From IMG/VR virus record IMGVR_UViG_3300035691_000014, positions 1 through 38,795 of that record: DNA of 38,795 nucleotides. The stretch is one strand, 5' to 3'. The notes beneath the pieces are model-generated. The model saw nothing but the letters and a program-made list of their open reading frames with translations. It did no database searches and had not been told where the DNA came from. The translations under genes and the position numbers were made by a program. How positions within the stretch are numbered: the stretch's first letter is position 1; each line of letters begins with the position of its first letter. Positions 26,052 to 33,888 of the stretch are shown here, piece after piece. Source of the stretch: a virus.

Positions 26052-28000
26052 CCCGCGGGCACGCGGTTACGCTCCTCGTCCTCATCCTCGCCATGGCCCA
26101 CCTACCCGCCAGCGGACGCGACGTCCTCGCAGCCCTCGGAGCCAAGCGGCCGGTCGAGACCGACGCCGGGCGCGCCGCGGAGACCCAGACCGCCACCGCT
26201 CTGCTGCGGTCCATCTACGCGCCGAAGCAGGCCGCGTTCTTCCGGCCCGGCAAGCCCTGGAAGGCGACTCGCAAGACGCGCCGCGCCGGCATCACCACCA
26301 TCGGCGTGCGCGAGCTATTGGCGCGCTGCATCGAGACCCCAGGGTATCGCGCCACGTACTTCGCGAGCACCCGAAAGGAGGCTGAGGATCGCGCTTGGAG
26401 GTCCGACACCAAAAGTGGTCTCGTCGATGTGCTGCTCAAGCTCGCCGAACCCGTCGACCACCCGACGCTCCAGGCGTACAAGCTCGGCGGCGTCACCATC
26501 GAGGTCCGCGAAGGTGACCTCAAGCTCGTGTTCTCGAACGGCTCCGAGATCGAGCTGTTCGGCGTCGACAACCAGCGCTCCCATCGAAAAAAGCGCGGCG
26601 GCGCCAAGCACCTGATCTGGATCGACGAGGCGCAGGACTTCGCGCTCCTCGAAGAGTTCTTCGACGCGGTGATCGTGCCGATGTCGGACTTCGGCATCGA
26701 GGTCTGGATGACCGGGACCCCCGGCGTCGACTGCGCCGGCATGTTCTACGAGATCACCAAGGAGCCCGAGGAGGGCGAGGAGCCTCTATCCGGCTGGGAC
26801 GTCCACACGCTCGCCCAGGTCGACAACCCGTTCTTTGGTCACGTCGTGGACTCGACCGATCCCGAGGGCCGCACGGTCTACTACGTCGAGGACAACCTCT
26901 ACGCTGACTCGCGGCTCTCCGCGGAGAAGCGCGCGGCACACCGCTACGGCCCGTTTGATACCACGGCCGACGCTGAAGCCGAGGCAGTGCGCGTGCGATG
27001 GGAACAGACCGCCGGCGAGGCGATGCGCGCCAAGGGCTGGAAGGGCGACGAGCCCCAGTTCGTGCGCGAGTTCCTCGGCAAGTGGGTCAAGGAGGACGCG
27101 CGCTATGTCTACCCGGTGCACGGTCGGCCGAAGCACGATCTGTTCTTCGCGCCGCAGCGCCTGTGCCCGAACCCGTTCGTCGGCACCGATCCACGCTTCG
27201 ACGGCCACCCACCCTGGTACGATCACCACGCTGCGGTGCGTGACCTGCCGCGGCTCGGTCGCGACCGACGGCCGCACGAATGGCTCTACTCGCTGTGGTT
27301 CGACTTCGGCTTCTGGCCTGACCCGTTCGCCTGCGTGCTGTGGGCGTTCACCACGACGCTGAACCACGTCTACGAGATGTTCAGCTGGAAGCAGACGAAG
27401 GTGCACGCCGACGATCAGGCCAGGTACATCAGGCTCCTGTGGGACGTCGAACCGGCGATCGTGTCGTTCGGCGGAGATTCCGCGGGGAAAGAGGCCGACT
27501 TCGCCGAGTGGAAGCGTCGCCTCAACCTGCCACTGGAACCAGCGAACAAGCAGGGGAAGGAGACGCTCGAGGAGCTGCTAGCGGGCGACATTCGCGGCGG
27601 GCTGGTCCACTTCCGTGATGGCTCGCCGGTCTACAAGGACAAGGACGGCAAGCCCTTGCAGTCACCGCTCTACACCGAGATGCGACACCTGACCTACCTG
27701 CCGACGGCACCGGGCAAGCCGCGCAAGGTCCACAAGCACCGCAAGGTCAACGGCGTGGTCCATGGTGATCACTGCTGTGACGCGGGGCGCTATGGATTCG
27801 CAGACCTGACCCACTACCTGTCGAAGCTTGCGTCCGACAAGCCCCAGCCCGGCTCCCGCGAGGCGTACGCGGCCGAAGAGGAGCGCGAGCAGCGCGCGAT
27901 CGAGAACGCCGAGCTCCGCCGCGCCCGCGAGATGGCTGAACACGACGAGCTTGCGCGCGAGTACGGCGGCGGTGATGATGCGGGGTACCCATGGCAATAA
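26048..28000 (+). CDS. terL: Terminase large subunit (ATPase-nuclease)
   Basis: GTG 26048 overlaps the previous stop (650 residues, AGGGG upstream); ATG 26093 (635 residues) would remove an odd hydrophobic leader. The packaging motor's ATPase shows RKTRRAGITT (75-84) in place of a classical Walker A. Its Lys is at the front, as in the deviant lambda gpA motif KSARVGYSK. Walker B is LIWIDEAQD (189-197), and the coupling motif TGTP is at 222-225. The nuclease part has LWFDFGFWPD (Asp419), GGDSAG (Asp477) and HGDHCCDA (Asp574 and 578). It cuts concatemers and drives DNA into the procapsid. Eleven small genes separate it from the portal. Confidence 0.88.
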   Translation: MTRGHAVTLLVLILAMAHLPASGRDVLAALGAKRPVETDAGRAAETQTATALLRSIYAPKQAAFFRPGKPWKATRKTRRAGITTIGVRELLARCIETPGYRATYFASTRKEAEDRAWRSDTKSGLVDVLLKLAEPVDHPTLQAYKLGGVTIEVREGDLKLVFSNGSEIELFGVDNQRSHRKKRGGAKHLIWIDEAQDFALLEEFFDAVIVPMSDFGIEVWMTGTPGVDCAGMFYEITKEPEEGEEPLSGWDVHTLAQVDNPFFGHVVDSTDPEGRTVYYVEDNLYADSRLSAEKRAAHRYGPFDTTADAEAEAVRVRWEQTAGEAMRAKGWKGDEPQFVREFLGKWVKEDARYVYPVHGRPKHDLFFAPQRLCPNPFVGTDPRFDGHPPWYDHHAAVRDLPRLGRDRRPHEWLYSLWFDFGFWPDPFACVLWAFTTTLNHVYEMFSWKQTKVHADDQARYIRLLWDVEPAIVSFGGDSAGKEADFAEWKRRLNLPLEPANKQGKETLEELLAGDIRGGLVHFRDGSPVYKDKDGKPLQSPLYTEMRHLTYLPTAPGKPRKVHKHRKVNGVVHGDHCCDAGRYGFADLTHYLSKLASDKPQPGSREAYAAEEEREQRAIENAELRRAREMAEHDELAREYGGGDDAGYPWQ

Positions 28001-28167
28001 CGCTCGACGACATCCGCAAGACGAAGACCAGCGACCTGCTCTGTCTGCTGAACCCCGACGTGATGATCGCCGCGATCGGCGATGCCGAGGTGAACCAGGA
28101 ACAGTTGAAGGTGCTCTACGTCGCCATCGCCGCGGAGATCGACCGCCGCATCCCGGTGCCCGCATGA
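27991..28167 (+). CDS. Small hypothetical protein (58 aa)
   Basis: ATG 27991 overlaps the last codons of terL. Helical (LDDIRKTKTSDLLCLLNPDV, NQEQLKVLYVAIAAEIDRR). No family. First of a run of small genes between terminase and portal. Overlaps the next ATG. Confidence 0.62.
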   Translation: MAITLDDIRKTKTSDLLCLLNPDVMIAAIGDAEVNQEQLKVLYVAIAAEIDRRIPVPA

Positions 28168-28427
28168 TCCGCTGGTGGAACGCCGGGCGCTACGAGCGCG
28201 AGTGCGCCGAGTTCGACGCCGCGCACCCGCTCTCGCGTCAGGTCTGGGAGTCGCTGCAGCGGTCGGAGCGGTGGTGGTGGTTCGCCGACTTCTTCGTCTA
28301 CCCGCGCGACTCGCTCCTCGGGCGCGAGCCGGCGCCGGACCCGTGGGAGGAGTTCGCGAACCGCGTCTACCTCGAGATGTGGGCCAAGTGGTCCGCGTAC
28401 AACCCCGTGCTCCTCGTCGGAGTGTGA
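28164..28427 (+). CDS. Hypothetical Trp-rich protein (87 aa)
   Basis: ATG 28164 overlaps the previous stop. Aromatic, helical sequence: MIRWWNAGRYERECAEFDAA, WESLQRSERWWWFADFFVYP and VYLEMWAKWSAYNPVLLVGV. Amphipathic, possibly membrane-associated near the end. No motif. Function unknown. Confidence 0.62.
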   Translation: MIRWWNAGRYERECAEFDAAHPLSRQVWESLQRSERWWWFADFFVYPRDSLLGREPAPDPWEEFANRVYLEMWAKWSAYNPVLLVGV

Positions 28428-28431
28428 CCCT

Positions 28432-28611
28432 ATGAAGCGCAGCATCAACGCCCACGAGCCCCGGGTCTCCACTCGCGGCGGACAGACCTCGATGTCCTGC
28501 CGCTGCGCTCTGCTGCCGACGAAGAAGTTCAACCGACCGGACAGAGCGTGGCGCTACTACGACCAGCACGTGCAGCGGGCCGAGCGGTCCGCTCGGAGGC
28601 CCAGCACATGA
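28432..28611 (+). CDS. Small basic protein (59 aa)
   Basis: ATG 28432 follows the previous stop by 4 nt. QTSMSCRCALLPTKKFNRPD, then RAWRYYDQHVQRAERSARRP. C-x-C pair and many Arg/Lys. No family. Its stop overlaps the 12-codon ORF at 28608. Confidence 0.58.
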   Translation: MKRSINAHEPRVSTRGGQTSMSCRCALLPTKKFNRPDRAWRYYDQHVQRAERSARRPST

Positions 28612-28646
28612 GCAAGATCGTCCGCTACTCGAACGGAGACGAATGA
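28608..28646 (+). CDS. 12-codon micro-ORF (MSKIVRYSNGDE)
   Basis: ATG 28608 overlaps the previous stop and its own stop overlaps the next ATG, an ATGA junction at both ends. GGAGG is 9 nt upstream. It is either a genuine micropeptide or a coupling element for the gene at 28643. Confidence 0.45.
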   Translation: MSKIVRYSNGDE

Positions 28647-28894
28647 CCACCCCCGCACACGACGAGGCCGGCAACGTCATCCCGATCGACCCGTGCTCGA
28701 CGGTCGGGCAACTGGTCCAGTTACTCGAGTACTGCCGCGCCAAGGACTACCGCATCGGGCCCGTGGTTCGGATCGACGGTCTCGCGGTCCAGATCGAGGA
28801 CCTGAGGCAGTCGCGCAACTTCGGCGCGCAGCCGATGCCCGACGAAGGTCCGTGGAAGGCAGTGGGCTACGACCCCGACAAGGAGGGCGGATGA
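28643..28894 (+). CDS. Hypothetical protein (83 aa)
   Basis: ATG 28643 after GGAGACGA overlaps the micro-ORF stop. The sequence has DPCSTVGQLVQLLEYCRAKD, then a short beta/helix pattern (RIGPVVRIDGLAVQIEDLRQ) and an acidic end. No family. It overlaps the HTH gene (ATGA). Confidence 0.62.
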   Translation: MTTPAHDEAGNVIPIDPCSTVGQLVQLLEYCRAKDYRIGPVVRIDGLAVQIEDLRQSRNFGAQPMPDEGPWKAVGYDPDKEGG

Positions 28895-29067
28895 AGGCGA
28901 GCAAGTGGCAGCATCGCGCCGGGCCGCATCCAAACCTGAAGCTCATCGGTCGCAATAGGGCCATCGTGCGCAAGGTGGCCGAGGGCTCTACCCTGCAGCA
29001 GGTCGCGGATGAATTCGAGCTCAGCCGCGACCGCATCAGGCAGATTCTCGCGAAGGAGGGCAGATGA
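28891..29067 (+). CDS. Small HTH protein, sigma-70 region 4-like (58 aa)
   Basis: ATG 28891 overlaps the previous stop. RNRAIVRKVAEGSTLQQVAD with EFELSRDRIRQILAKEG matches a region-4 type HTH: first helix, turn at STLQQVADEF and recognition helix SRDRIRQIL. It may bind DNA or, as small phage late activators do, the transcription machinery. It sits just before the virion genes, so control of late genes is a natural guess. Confidence 0.7.
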   Translation: MKASKWQHRAGPHPNLKLIGRNRAIVRKVAEGSTLQQVADEFELSRDRIRQILAKEGR

Positions 29068-29216
29068 CCCCCGGCAACGAGAGCGACGGGCGCCACGACC
29101 GCTCGAATTGGGCGCCCATCGAGGAACGCCGTGCGCAGGTCGAGCGCTGGAAAGCGGAGGCGCGCCAGCGGCGGCAGGAGATCGACCGCTGGGTCAACGA
29201 CGGAGGACGAGCATGA
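29064..29216 (+). CDS. Small helical protein (50 aa)
   Basis: ATG 29064 after GGAGG overlaps the previous stop. One charged helix (IEERRAQVERWKAEARQRRQ) follows a polar start. No family. Confidence 0.58.
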   Translation: MTPGNESDGRHDRSNWAPIEERRAQVERWKAEARQRRQEIDRWVNDGGRA

Positions 29217-29380
29217 ACGACACGCCGATGTGCTACGGAGCGGAGACCGCGCTACCCGCGCGCTCCATCCGCGCCGCGCACTTTTTCGATCGCGACAGCA
29301 CGACGTGCCGATGCGGCGCGCGGACGCGGGACCTCCGCAACAGCCCTGGCCACGCACTTCCCGGCGACGAGGACCGATGA
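29213..29380 (+). CDS. Small Cys-rich protein (55 aa)
   Basis: ATG 29213 overlaps the previous stop after GGAGGACG. C-x-C in STTCRCGARTRDL plus Cys7 and His23 could bind zinc. Its last codons (PGDEDR) come from a 19-bp sequence repeated at 29571. The end overlaps the next gene (ATGA). Confidence 0.58.
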   Translation: MNDTPMCYGAETALPARSIRAAHFFDRDSTTCRCGARTRDLRNSPGHALPGDEDR

Positions 29381-29589
29381 TGATGCTCGCGCTTCATCCA
29401 GACCCCGGGACCGGGAAGTACTGGCGCCTGACGCTCGTGGTAGGTGACATCGAGCTGTCGAGCGACGTCGCGCTGCGCGATGAGCCGGCGCACGCGTTGG
29501 CGGCTGCCGGGAGGGTCGCCGAGGAGCTCGGCCTCACCGTGACCGGACCGGACCAGTGGGAGCGGCTCAGTCCCGGCGACGAGGACCGA
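29359..29589 (+). repeat. Pair of 19-bp junction repeats
   Basis: The same 19 bases (29359-29377 and 29571-29589) cover the last codons of two consecutive genes and supply the CGAGGAC SD of the following ones. It has the same design as the repeat pair at 4069 and 4223 but a different sequence. Confidence 0.75.
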
Positions 29590-29595
29590 CGATGA
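29377..29595 (+). CDS. Small beta-rich protein (72 aa)
   Basis: ATG 29377 overlaps the previous stop. Strands (YWRLTLVVGDIELSSDVALR) and a helix (HALAAAGRVAEELGLTV) give a small beta-alpha domain. Ends PGDEDRR through the repeated 19 bases. No family. Confidence 0.6.
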   Translation: MMMLALHPDPGTGKYWRLTLVVGDIELSSDVALRDEPAHALAAAGRVAEELGLTVTGPDQWERLSPGDEDRR

Positions 29596-29885
29596 GCATC
29601 ACCACCGCCCTATACAACTTCGAGAGCCCGCAGTACACAGGCTGCATCTGCAAGATCCACCCGTGGGGTGCACGCGCCGATGGTTGCCCGGAACACGGGC
29701 TGCAGCCGTTGACCACCGACCGCGTGACCCTCACTGACACCTTGCGCCAGGCGGTCAAGCGCGGTGACCTGCTCAAGATCTTGCCCCGGATGACCGCAGA
29801 CGAGGTTGCGATTGCCGAGCGCGGGCTGCCGAGCGAGTGGTTCCGCGCGCAGGTCCGCGCCGCGTGGAAGGCACTGCGACGATGA
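29592..29885 (+). CDS. Hypothetical protein with zinc knuckle (97 aa)
   Basis: ATG 29592 overlaps the previous stop. TGCICKIHPWGARADGCPEH has C-x-C, His and C-x2-H, one zinc site. The C-terminus has helices (LRQAVKRGDLLKILPRM, EVAIAERGLPSEWFRAQVRA). Function unknown. Confidence 0.62.
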   Translation: MSITTALYNFESPQYTGCICKIHPWGARADGCPEHGLQPLTTDRVTLTDTLRQAVKRGDLLKILPRMTADEVAIAERGLPSEWFRAQVRAAWKALRR

Positions 29886-30139
29886 CCGCCTTCACCGCGA
29901 CCGGCCGCTGGAGGGTCTACTTCAACCGGCACAGCGCGGCGGGGCTGCCCTGGTGCGTTGCGCCGGACGAGGGCGGGTGGGAGCTTGCGACGCCGGCCGT
30001 GGTCTTGTTCGCCAAAGCCGAGACCGTCTATCAGCCCAAGGCCACGCCGGACGACGAGGACGGCCGTCCGAGCGCCTGGTTTCTCGTCGAGGGCTGCCTG
30101 ACCGTCTTCCCGGACGGCCGCGTCCGCATCGGTGGCTGA
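29882..30139 (+). CDS. Hypothetical beta-rich protein (85 aa)
   Basis: ATG 29882 overlaps the previous stop. It has GRWRVYFNRHSAAGLPWCVA, WELATPAVVLFAKAETVYQP and WFLVEGCLTVFPDGRVRIGG, a small beta barrel by pattern. It is the last small gene before the portal; an 79-nt gap follows. Confidence 0.6.
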   Translation: MTAFTATGRWRVYFNRHSAAGLPWCVAPDEGGWELATPAVVLFAKAETVYQPKATPDDEDGRPSAWFLVEGCLTVFPDGRVRIGG

Positions 30140-30200
30140 TCGATGACCTAGACTCACGTCCCAACCTCTGGTAATCTCTCACCGCTCGCTTGAACAAGTC

Positions 30201-30221
30201 CGTGGGCGCTCTCCGCCCATG
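30201..30221 (+). promoter_or_regulatory. Hairpin enclosing the portal start codon
   Basis: CGTGGGCG (30201-30208) pairs with CGCCCATG (30214-30221) around a 5-nt loop, giving eight pairs including one G-U, and the whole ATG lies in the 3' arm. No SD precedes it. The gap 30140-30218 also has TGGTAATCT, a possible extended -10. Translation of the portal may thus depend on opening this structure. Confidence 0.5.
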
Positions 30222-32237
30222 GCATCACGACGACGAAAGCAGAGCGATTCGATCCAGCGCGACCAGCACTGGCATCGGCTCCCCGTCGGAAGCGACGACT
30301 TCCACAGCTACGTCGTCCCGTTCGCCAAGGACCTGCTCCGCATCGAGAGCGGGTTCCACGCGTTCAACGCGGCGAAGGTGCGCATGTACCGCGGCGTCGA
30401 CATCGAGCTCTCGCGCGCCCGCGAGGCGATGCTGACCCTCGAGCGGATGGGTCGCGGCATCGCCAGGCTCAACGCGCTCAAGGCCATCTGCGACACGTTC
30501 TCCAGCCGGCTCTCGAAAGACCGCCCCATGCCCGGGTTCGTGGTCGACGGCGCGGACTGGGACCTGAAGCAGAAGGCCCACAAGTTCCGCGAGTTCATCG
30601 TCGGGCAGATGCTCGAGACCGAGTTCGACGACCTGTCGCGCGACGCGCTCCATGACGGGACGCGGCTGGGCTGGGGCTGGACCCGCATCGATGACGACGG
30701 CGAGGGCATCATCGCCGAGCGGATCCCGTTCAACGACCTGCTCTTCGATCGACGCGAGTGCAAGTACGGCAAGCCGCAGAACGCGATCCGCGTGCACCGC
30801 GTGGCCCGCGATCACCTGGCCGAGCTCTACCCCGACGAAGAAGACTGGATCCTGCACGAAGCTCCGAGCGCGGTGCGGCGCAAGGACGACGAGGACGCGA
30901 CCAGCGGCCCGCGCATGGGGGATCTCGAGGACTACGTGGACGTCTTCACGGCGATCCACCTGCCGAGCACGCCGACGAGCGACCGCGGCCGGCGCGTGGT
31001 CGTCATCGATGGCGCCACGCTGGCGAGCGAGCGGTGGCACGAGCCGCGGTTTCCGTGGTCCCAGTTCCAGTTGATGAAGCCCGACGAGGGCCTGTTCCCC
31101 GACGGGTTCGTGGTGCAGCTGGCGCACCTACAGCACCGGGTCAACTGCATCGTGCGCGACCTGCAGTTGAACCTGACCGCGACCGGGCGGGGCTTCTTCC
31201 TCCAGAACGAGGCGAATCGCATCCCCGTCGAGCAGATGACGGGCATGCAGCCGTTCGTGATGACCTACAAGGGCTCGCAGGCTCCGACCTGGCAGACGCC
31301 GGCGCCGGTCAACCCCGCGCAGGTCAGCCTCTTGGACAAGTTCATCGAGGAGATGTTCAACATGACCGGCGTGTCGCGCGCGTCGGCGGAGAGCCGCTCG
31401 ACGCTCGGCCCCGGGGCATCCGGCGTGGCGTTGGACACCCAGTACGACATCGACAGCGACCGCTTCCGCATGCCCCAGGCGAACTACGCGCGGTACCGGC
31501 TCGACGCCTCGCAGCGCTACCTCGATGCCGCCGCGCGCGTGGCCCGGCGCCGGCAGGAGGGGAAGGGCGGCAAGCGCTCGTGGGTCGCGACGACGTGGAA
31601 GGGCCGCGACGCCATCCAGCGCCTCGACTACGACAAGGTGACCCTCAAGGAGGGCACGTACCGCCTGCGCATCGAGCCCGTGGGCTTTCTGCCCGACACG
31701 CGCGCGGGCAAGCTGAGCGTGGTCGAGCAGCTCGCCAAGGCCGGCGTGATCCCGCGCTGGATGGTGCCGGCGCTGATGCTCGACTCGCCGGACCTCGTCG
31801 AGGCGCAGCGGATCATCCTCGCCCCGTACCGGAACTGCCTGCGCAAGATGGACGAGCTCATCGACGTGGACCTGCCGGCGCCGATGCCCGAGGCCTACAA
31901 CGACCTCGACCTCGAGCTCAACATCTCGGTCGCGTTCTACAACTGGGTGCAGACCGAGAAGGCCCCCGAGGAGGTGCAGACGCGGTTCCGCACCTACTGC
32001 GATCTGGTCACCGACGCCATCAAGCAGCGCGACGCGGCCAAGGCGCAGGCAGCCGGCCCCGCCCCCGGCGCGATGCCCGGCCCGGCCGACGCGTTCCCGG
32101 GGGCCTCGATGCCCCCCGCCCCGCCCGGTGGCGGCGCGCCCTCCCCGCTCCAACCCATGCCGGGCGGCGTCCCCCTGATGCCCCAGGGCCCGCTTCCCCA
32201 GCCACCCATGATCGGCGCCATCCCGGCTGCCGCCTGA
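30219..32237 (+). CDS. Portal protein
   Basis: The 672-residue protein is recognised from size, position after terL and its composition. The N-terminal part (RIESGFHAFNAAKVRMYRGV, DIELSRAREAMLTLERM) is followed by a core with RLGWGWTRIDDDGEGIIAER and PFNDLLFDRRECKYGKP. A later block (LLDKFIEEMFNMTGVSRASA) is the usual portal stretch near the crown. The C-terminal 60 residues are Pro, Gly and Met-rich. Portals form a dodecameric ring through which DNA is packed and to which the neck attaches. The start has no SD and is enclosed in a hairpin. The scaffold and capsid genes follow. Confidence 0.85.
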   Translation: MASRRRKQSDSIQRDQHWHRLPVGSDDFHSYVVPFAKDLLRIESGFHAFNAAKVRMYRGVDIELSRAREAMLTLERMGRGIARLNALKAICDTFSSRLSKDRPMPGFVVDGADWDLKQKAHKFREFIVGQMLETEFDDLSRDALHDGTRLGWGWTRIDDDGEGIIAERIPFNDLLFDRRECKYGKPQNAIRVHRVARDHLAELYPDEEDWILHEAPSAVRRKDDEDATSGPRMGDLEDYVDVFTAIHLPSTPTSDRGRRVVVIDGATLASERWHEPRFPWSQFQLMKPDEGLFPDGFVVQLAHLQHRVNCIVRDLQLNLTATGRGFFLQNEANRIPVEQMTGMQPFVMTYKGSQAPTWQTPAPVNPAQVSLLDKFIEEMFNMTGVSRASAESRSTLGPGASGVALDTQYDIDSDRFRMPQANYARYRLDASQRYLDAAARVARRRQEGKGGKRSWVATTWKGRDAIQRLDYDKVTLKEGTYRLRIEPVGFLPDTRAGKLSVVEQLAKAGVIPRWMVPALMLDSPDLVEAQRIILAPYRNCLRKMDELIDVDLPAPMPEAYNDLDLELNISVAFYNWVQTEKAPEEVQTRFRTYCDLVTDAIKQRDAAKAQAAGPAPGAMPGPADAFPGASMPPAPPGGGAPSPLQPMPGGVPLMPQGPLPQPPMIGAIPAAA

Positions 32238-32249
32238 GGACCACCCCAG

Positions 32250-32576
32250 ATGAAGCTCGACACCATCATCCCCATCGACCAGGCGCAGGTCGCCGAGGTC
32301 GGCCAGCGCCGACTTGGCAAGTACCAGGTTCTCGGCACGTGGAAGAAGACGGCCATCTCGGCCGCCGACTTCGGCACCACGTTTACCCCGCGGACTCCAG
32401 AGGACGAGCAACTCTGGCGCGAGGCCGCTGCCCGGGACGCCGCGCGCTTCGCACCGTTCGCCGCGGAGCACGGGAACTGGGGCGAGCAGGACGACGGCCG
32501 CGGGCTCCGCGCCGCCGTCCCGGTCTCGATCCGCCTCGCCATCGACCCGACCCTGGCCCCGGAAGGTGACGAGTAA
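32250..32576 (+). CDS. Hypothetical virion-region protein (108 aa)
   Basis: ATG 32250 is 12 nt after the portal stop with GAGGACC upstream. Content: MKLDTIIPIDQAQVAEVGQR, KTAISAADFGTTFTPRTPED and an acidic, helical end. Often a small head protein lies here, perhaps a protease or cargo factor, but no protease motif is visible. Its TAA overlaps the next ATG by one base (TAATG). Confidence 0.62.
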   Translation: MKLDTIIPIDQAQVAEVGQRRLGKYQVLGTWKKTAISAADFGTTFTPRTPEDEQLWREAAARDAARFAPFAAEHGNWGEQDDGRGLRAAVPVSIRLAIDPTLAPEGDE

Positions 32577-33850
32577 TGCCGGAGATCGTGTCCGAGGTCA
32601 CCCAGCGCGCCACCGGCGGCGTTGGCAACAGCGCGGCCGCGCGCCCGGTCATCAGCCAGGCCGTGACCGTCGGCGGCGCCGTCACGAACCTGCCGTCCGC
32701 CCGGGACCGCGGCGACCGCGACGCCCCGGCCCCCGGCGGGACCATTCAGCACGAGGTCCGCGCGAACGCCGCGCGCCCGCTCCCCGAGTCCGCCCGCAAG
32801 CTGCTCGAGGTCCTGGACCGGCCCGCGGACGACAAACCGGCGCCGGCCGGCGACCTGAAGCCAGCCGCGGCGACACCGGCGGCTCCGCCCGCAACGCCAC
32901 CGCTCGGAGCCCCCGCGCAGCCCGCCGCGCCGGAAGCCAAGGCAGAGCCCGAGAAGCAGCCCGCGGCAGCCCCCCATGCCGCCGAGCTCGAGCGCGTGCT
33001 CGCGCAGAACCGCGCCCTGACCGAGGAGGTCGGCCGGCTCAAGACCGCGCCGCGCCACGAGCCCTCGCCCCGCGACAAGGCCCTCGATGAGATCGAGCGC
33101 ACCTACCTCGAGAACCCGCGCGCATCGGTCCGCCGCCTGATCGCGGTCGCGCTCGGACACGAGGACCCCAAGCACCCTGACGTCGACAGCGAGATGAAGG
33201 GCCTTCTGCAAGAGCTCTTCTCCGACGACGCCGGCGTGCCCATCGACGACACCCGACAGGCCAAGATCGAAGCCGCTCGCACGAGGCACCTCCTCGCGCG
33301 CGACAAAAGACAGCGGACGGCCGAGCAAGCAGCTGCGAGCGCGCCCCCGGAATCCTCCGAGGACAAGCAGACGGCTGCCGATACGCAGGTGCTCAGCAAC
33401 CTGCTCGACACGCACAAGGTGGACGGCAAGTCGTTCGCCGAGCGCTACCCGCTCATGATGAGCGTGTCGCAGAAGGTCCATGGCATCAAGCCGGCGGACC
33501 TCCTGCGCACGTTCATCTACGAGGGGTTTGCGACCGGGGAATACGACCGCGCCAAGCCTGCCGGAGAGCTGATCGAGCTGGCTGCCAAGCGCGCCGAGGC
33601 ACTCTACCAAGACCTGCACGACACGCTCGGGCGGGCACGACCAACCAGCACCGCACAGCCGACCACCGCACCCGAGATCGCGAACAAGGAGGGGCAAGGA
33701 CAAGCGCCCCGATCGATCACGAATGCAAGCGCGAGCGTGGCACCCGCCACGCCGCCGGCAAAGCCAGACACCAGCGCACCACCCAAGCGGTACCGGACGA
33801 CCGAGGAGAAACGCCTCGCCATCATCCAGCGCCACACGGGGGAGCGATGA
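32576..33850 (+). CDS. Scaffolding protein
   Basis: The 424-residue protein has the classical scaffold profile: Ala/Pro-rich disordered start (about 1-130; KPAAATPAAPPATPPLGAP), a coiled coil (AAELERVLAQNRALTEEVGR), charged helices (DKALDEIERTYLENPRASVR, DTRQAKIEAARTRHLLARDK), a compact segment (VLSNLLDTHKVDGKSFAERY) and a short basic C-terminal tail (YRTTEEKRLAIIQRHTGER) of the kind that docks on the capsid. It precedes the capsid gene and lacks any protease signature. It guides procapsid assembly and is usually lost before DNA fills the head. ATG 32576 overlaps the previous stop. Confidence 0.78.
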   Translation: MPEIVSEVTQRATGGVGNSAAARPVISQAVTVGGAVTNLPSARDRGDRDAPAPGGTIQHEVRANAARPLPESARKLLEVLDRPADDKPAPAGDLKPAAATPAAPPATPPLGAPAQPAAPEAKAEPEKQPAAAPHAAELERVLAQNRALTEEVGRLKTAPRHEPSPRDKALDEIERTYLENPRASVRRLIAVALGHEDPKHPDVDSEMKGLLQELFSDDAGVPIDDTRQAKIEAARTRHLLARDKRQRTAEQAAASAPPESSEDKQTAADTQVLSNLLDTHKVDGKSFAERYPLMMSVSQKVHGIKPADLLRTFIYEGFATGEYDRAKPAGELIELAAKRAEALYQDLHDTLGRARPTSTAQPTTAPEIANKEGQGQAPRSITNASASVAPATPPAKPDTSAPPKRYRTTEEKRLAIIQRHTGER

Positions 33851-33863
33851 TGCTCTGACTCGC

Positions 33864-33885
33864 GGTGCTCCCCAAAAGGAGCACT
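33864..33885 (+). promoter_or_regulatory. Hairpin over the capsid Shine-Dalgarno
   Basis: GTGCTCC (33865-33871) and GGAGCAC (33878-33884) form a perfect 7-bp stem with loop CCAAAA, plus one outer G-U pair. The SD AAGGAG lies in loop and 3' arm, just before GTG 33889. Opening this hairpin would be needed to make capsid protein; it could also shield the 5' end of a processed mRNA. No U-tract follows, so it is not a terminator. Confidence 0.62.
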
Positions 33886-33888
33886 CTC

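Noticed and set aside
31128-32471. Minus-strand frame of about 450 codons opposite the portal
   Set aside because: Antisense shadow produced by GC-rich codon positions; composition is non-protein-like.
30758-32569. Rightward frame of about 600 codons overlapping the portal in another frame
   Set aside because: Arg/Gly/Pro-rich shadow frame that begins inside the portal and has no motif.
31994-33835. Minus-strand open frame of over 600 codons opposite portal, scaffold and neighbours
   Set aside because: It mirrors the high third-position GC of the real genes, has low-complexity Arg/Gly/Ala content, lacks an SD and matches no family.
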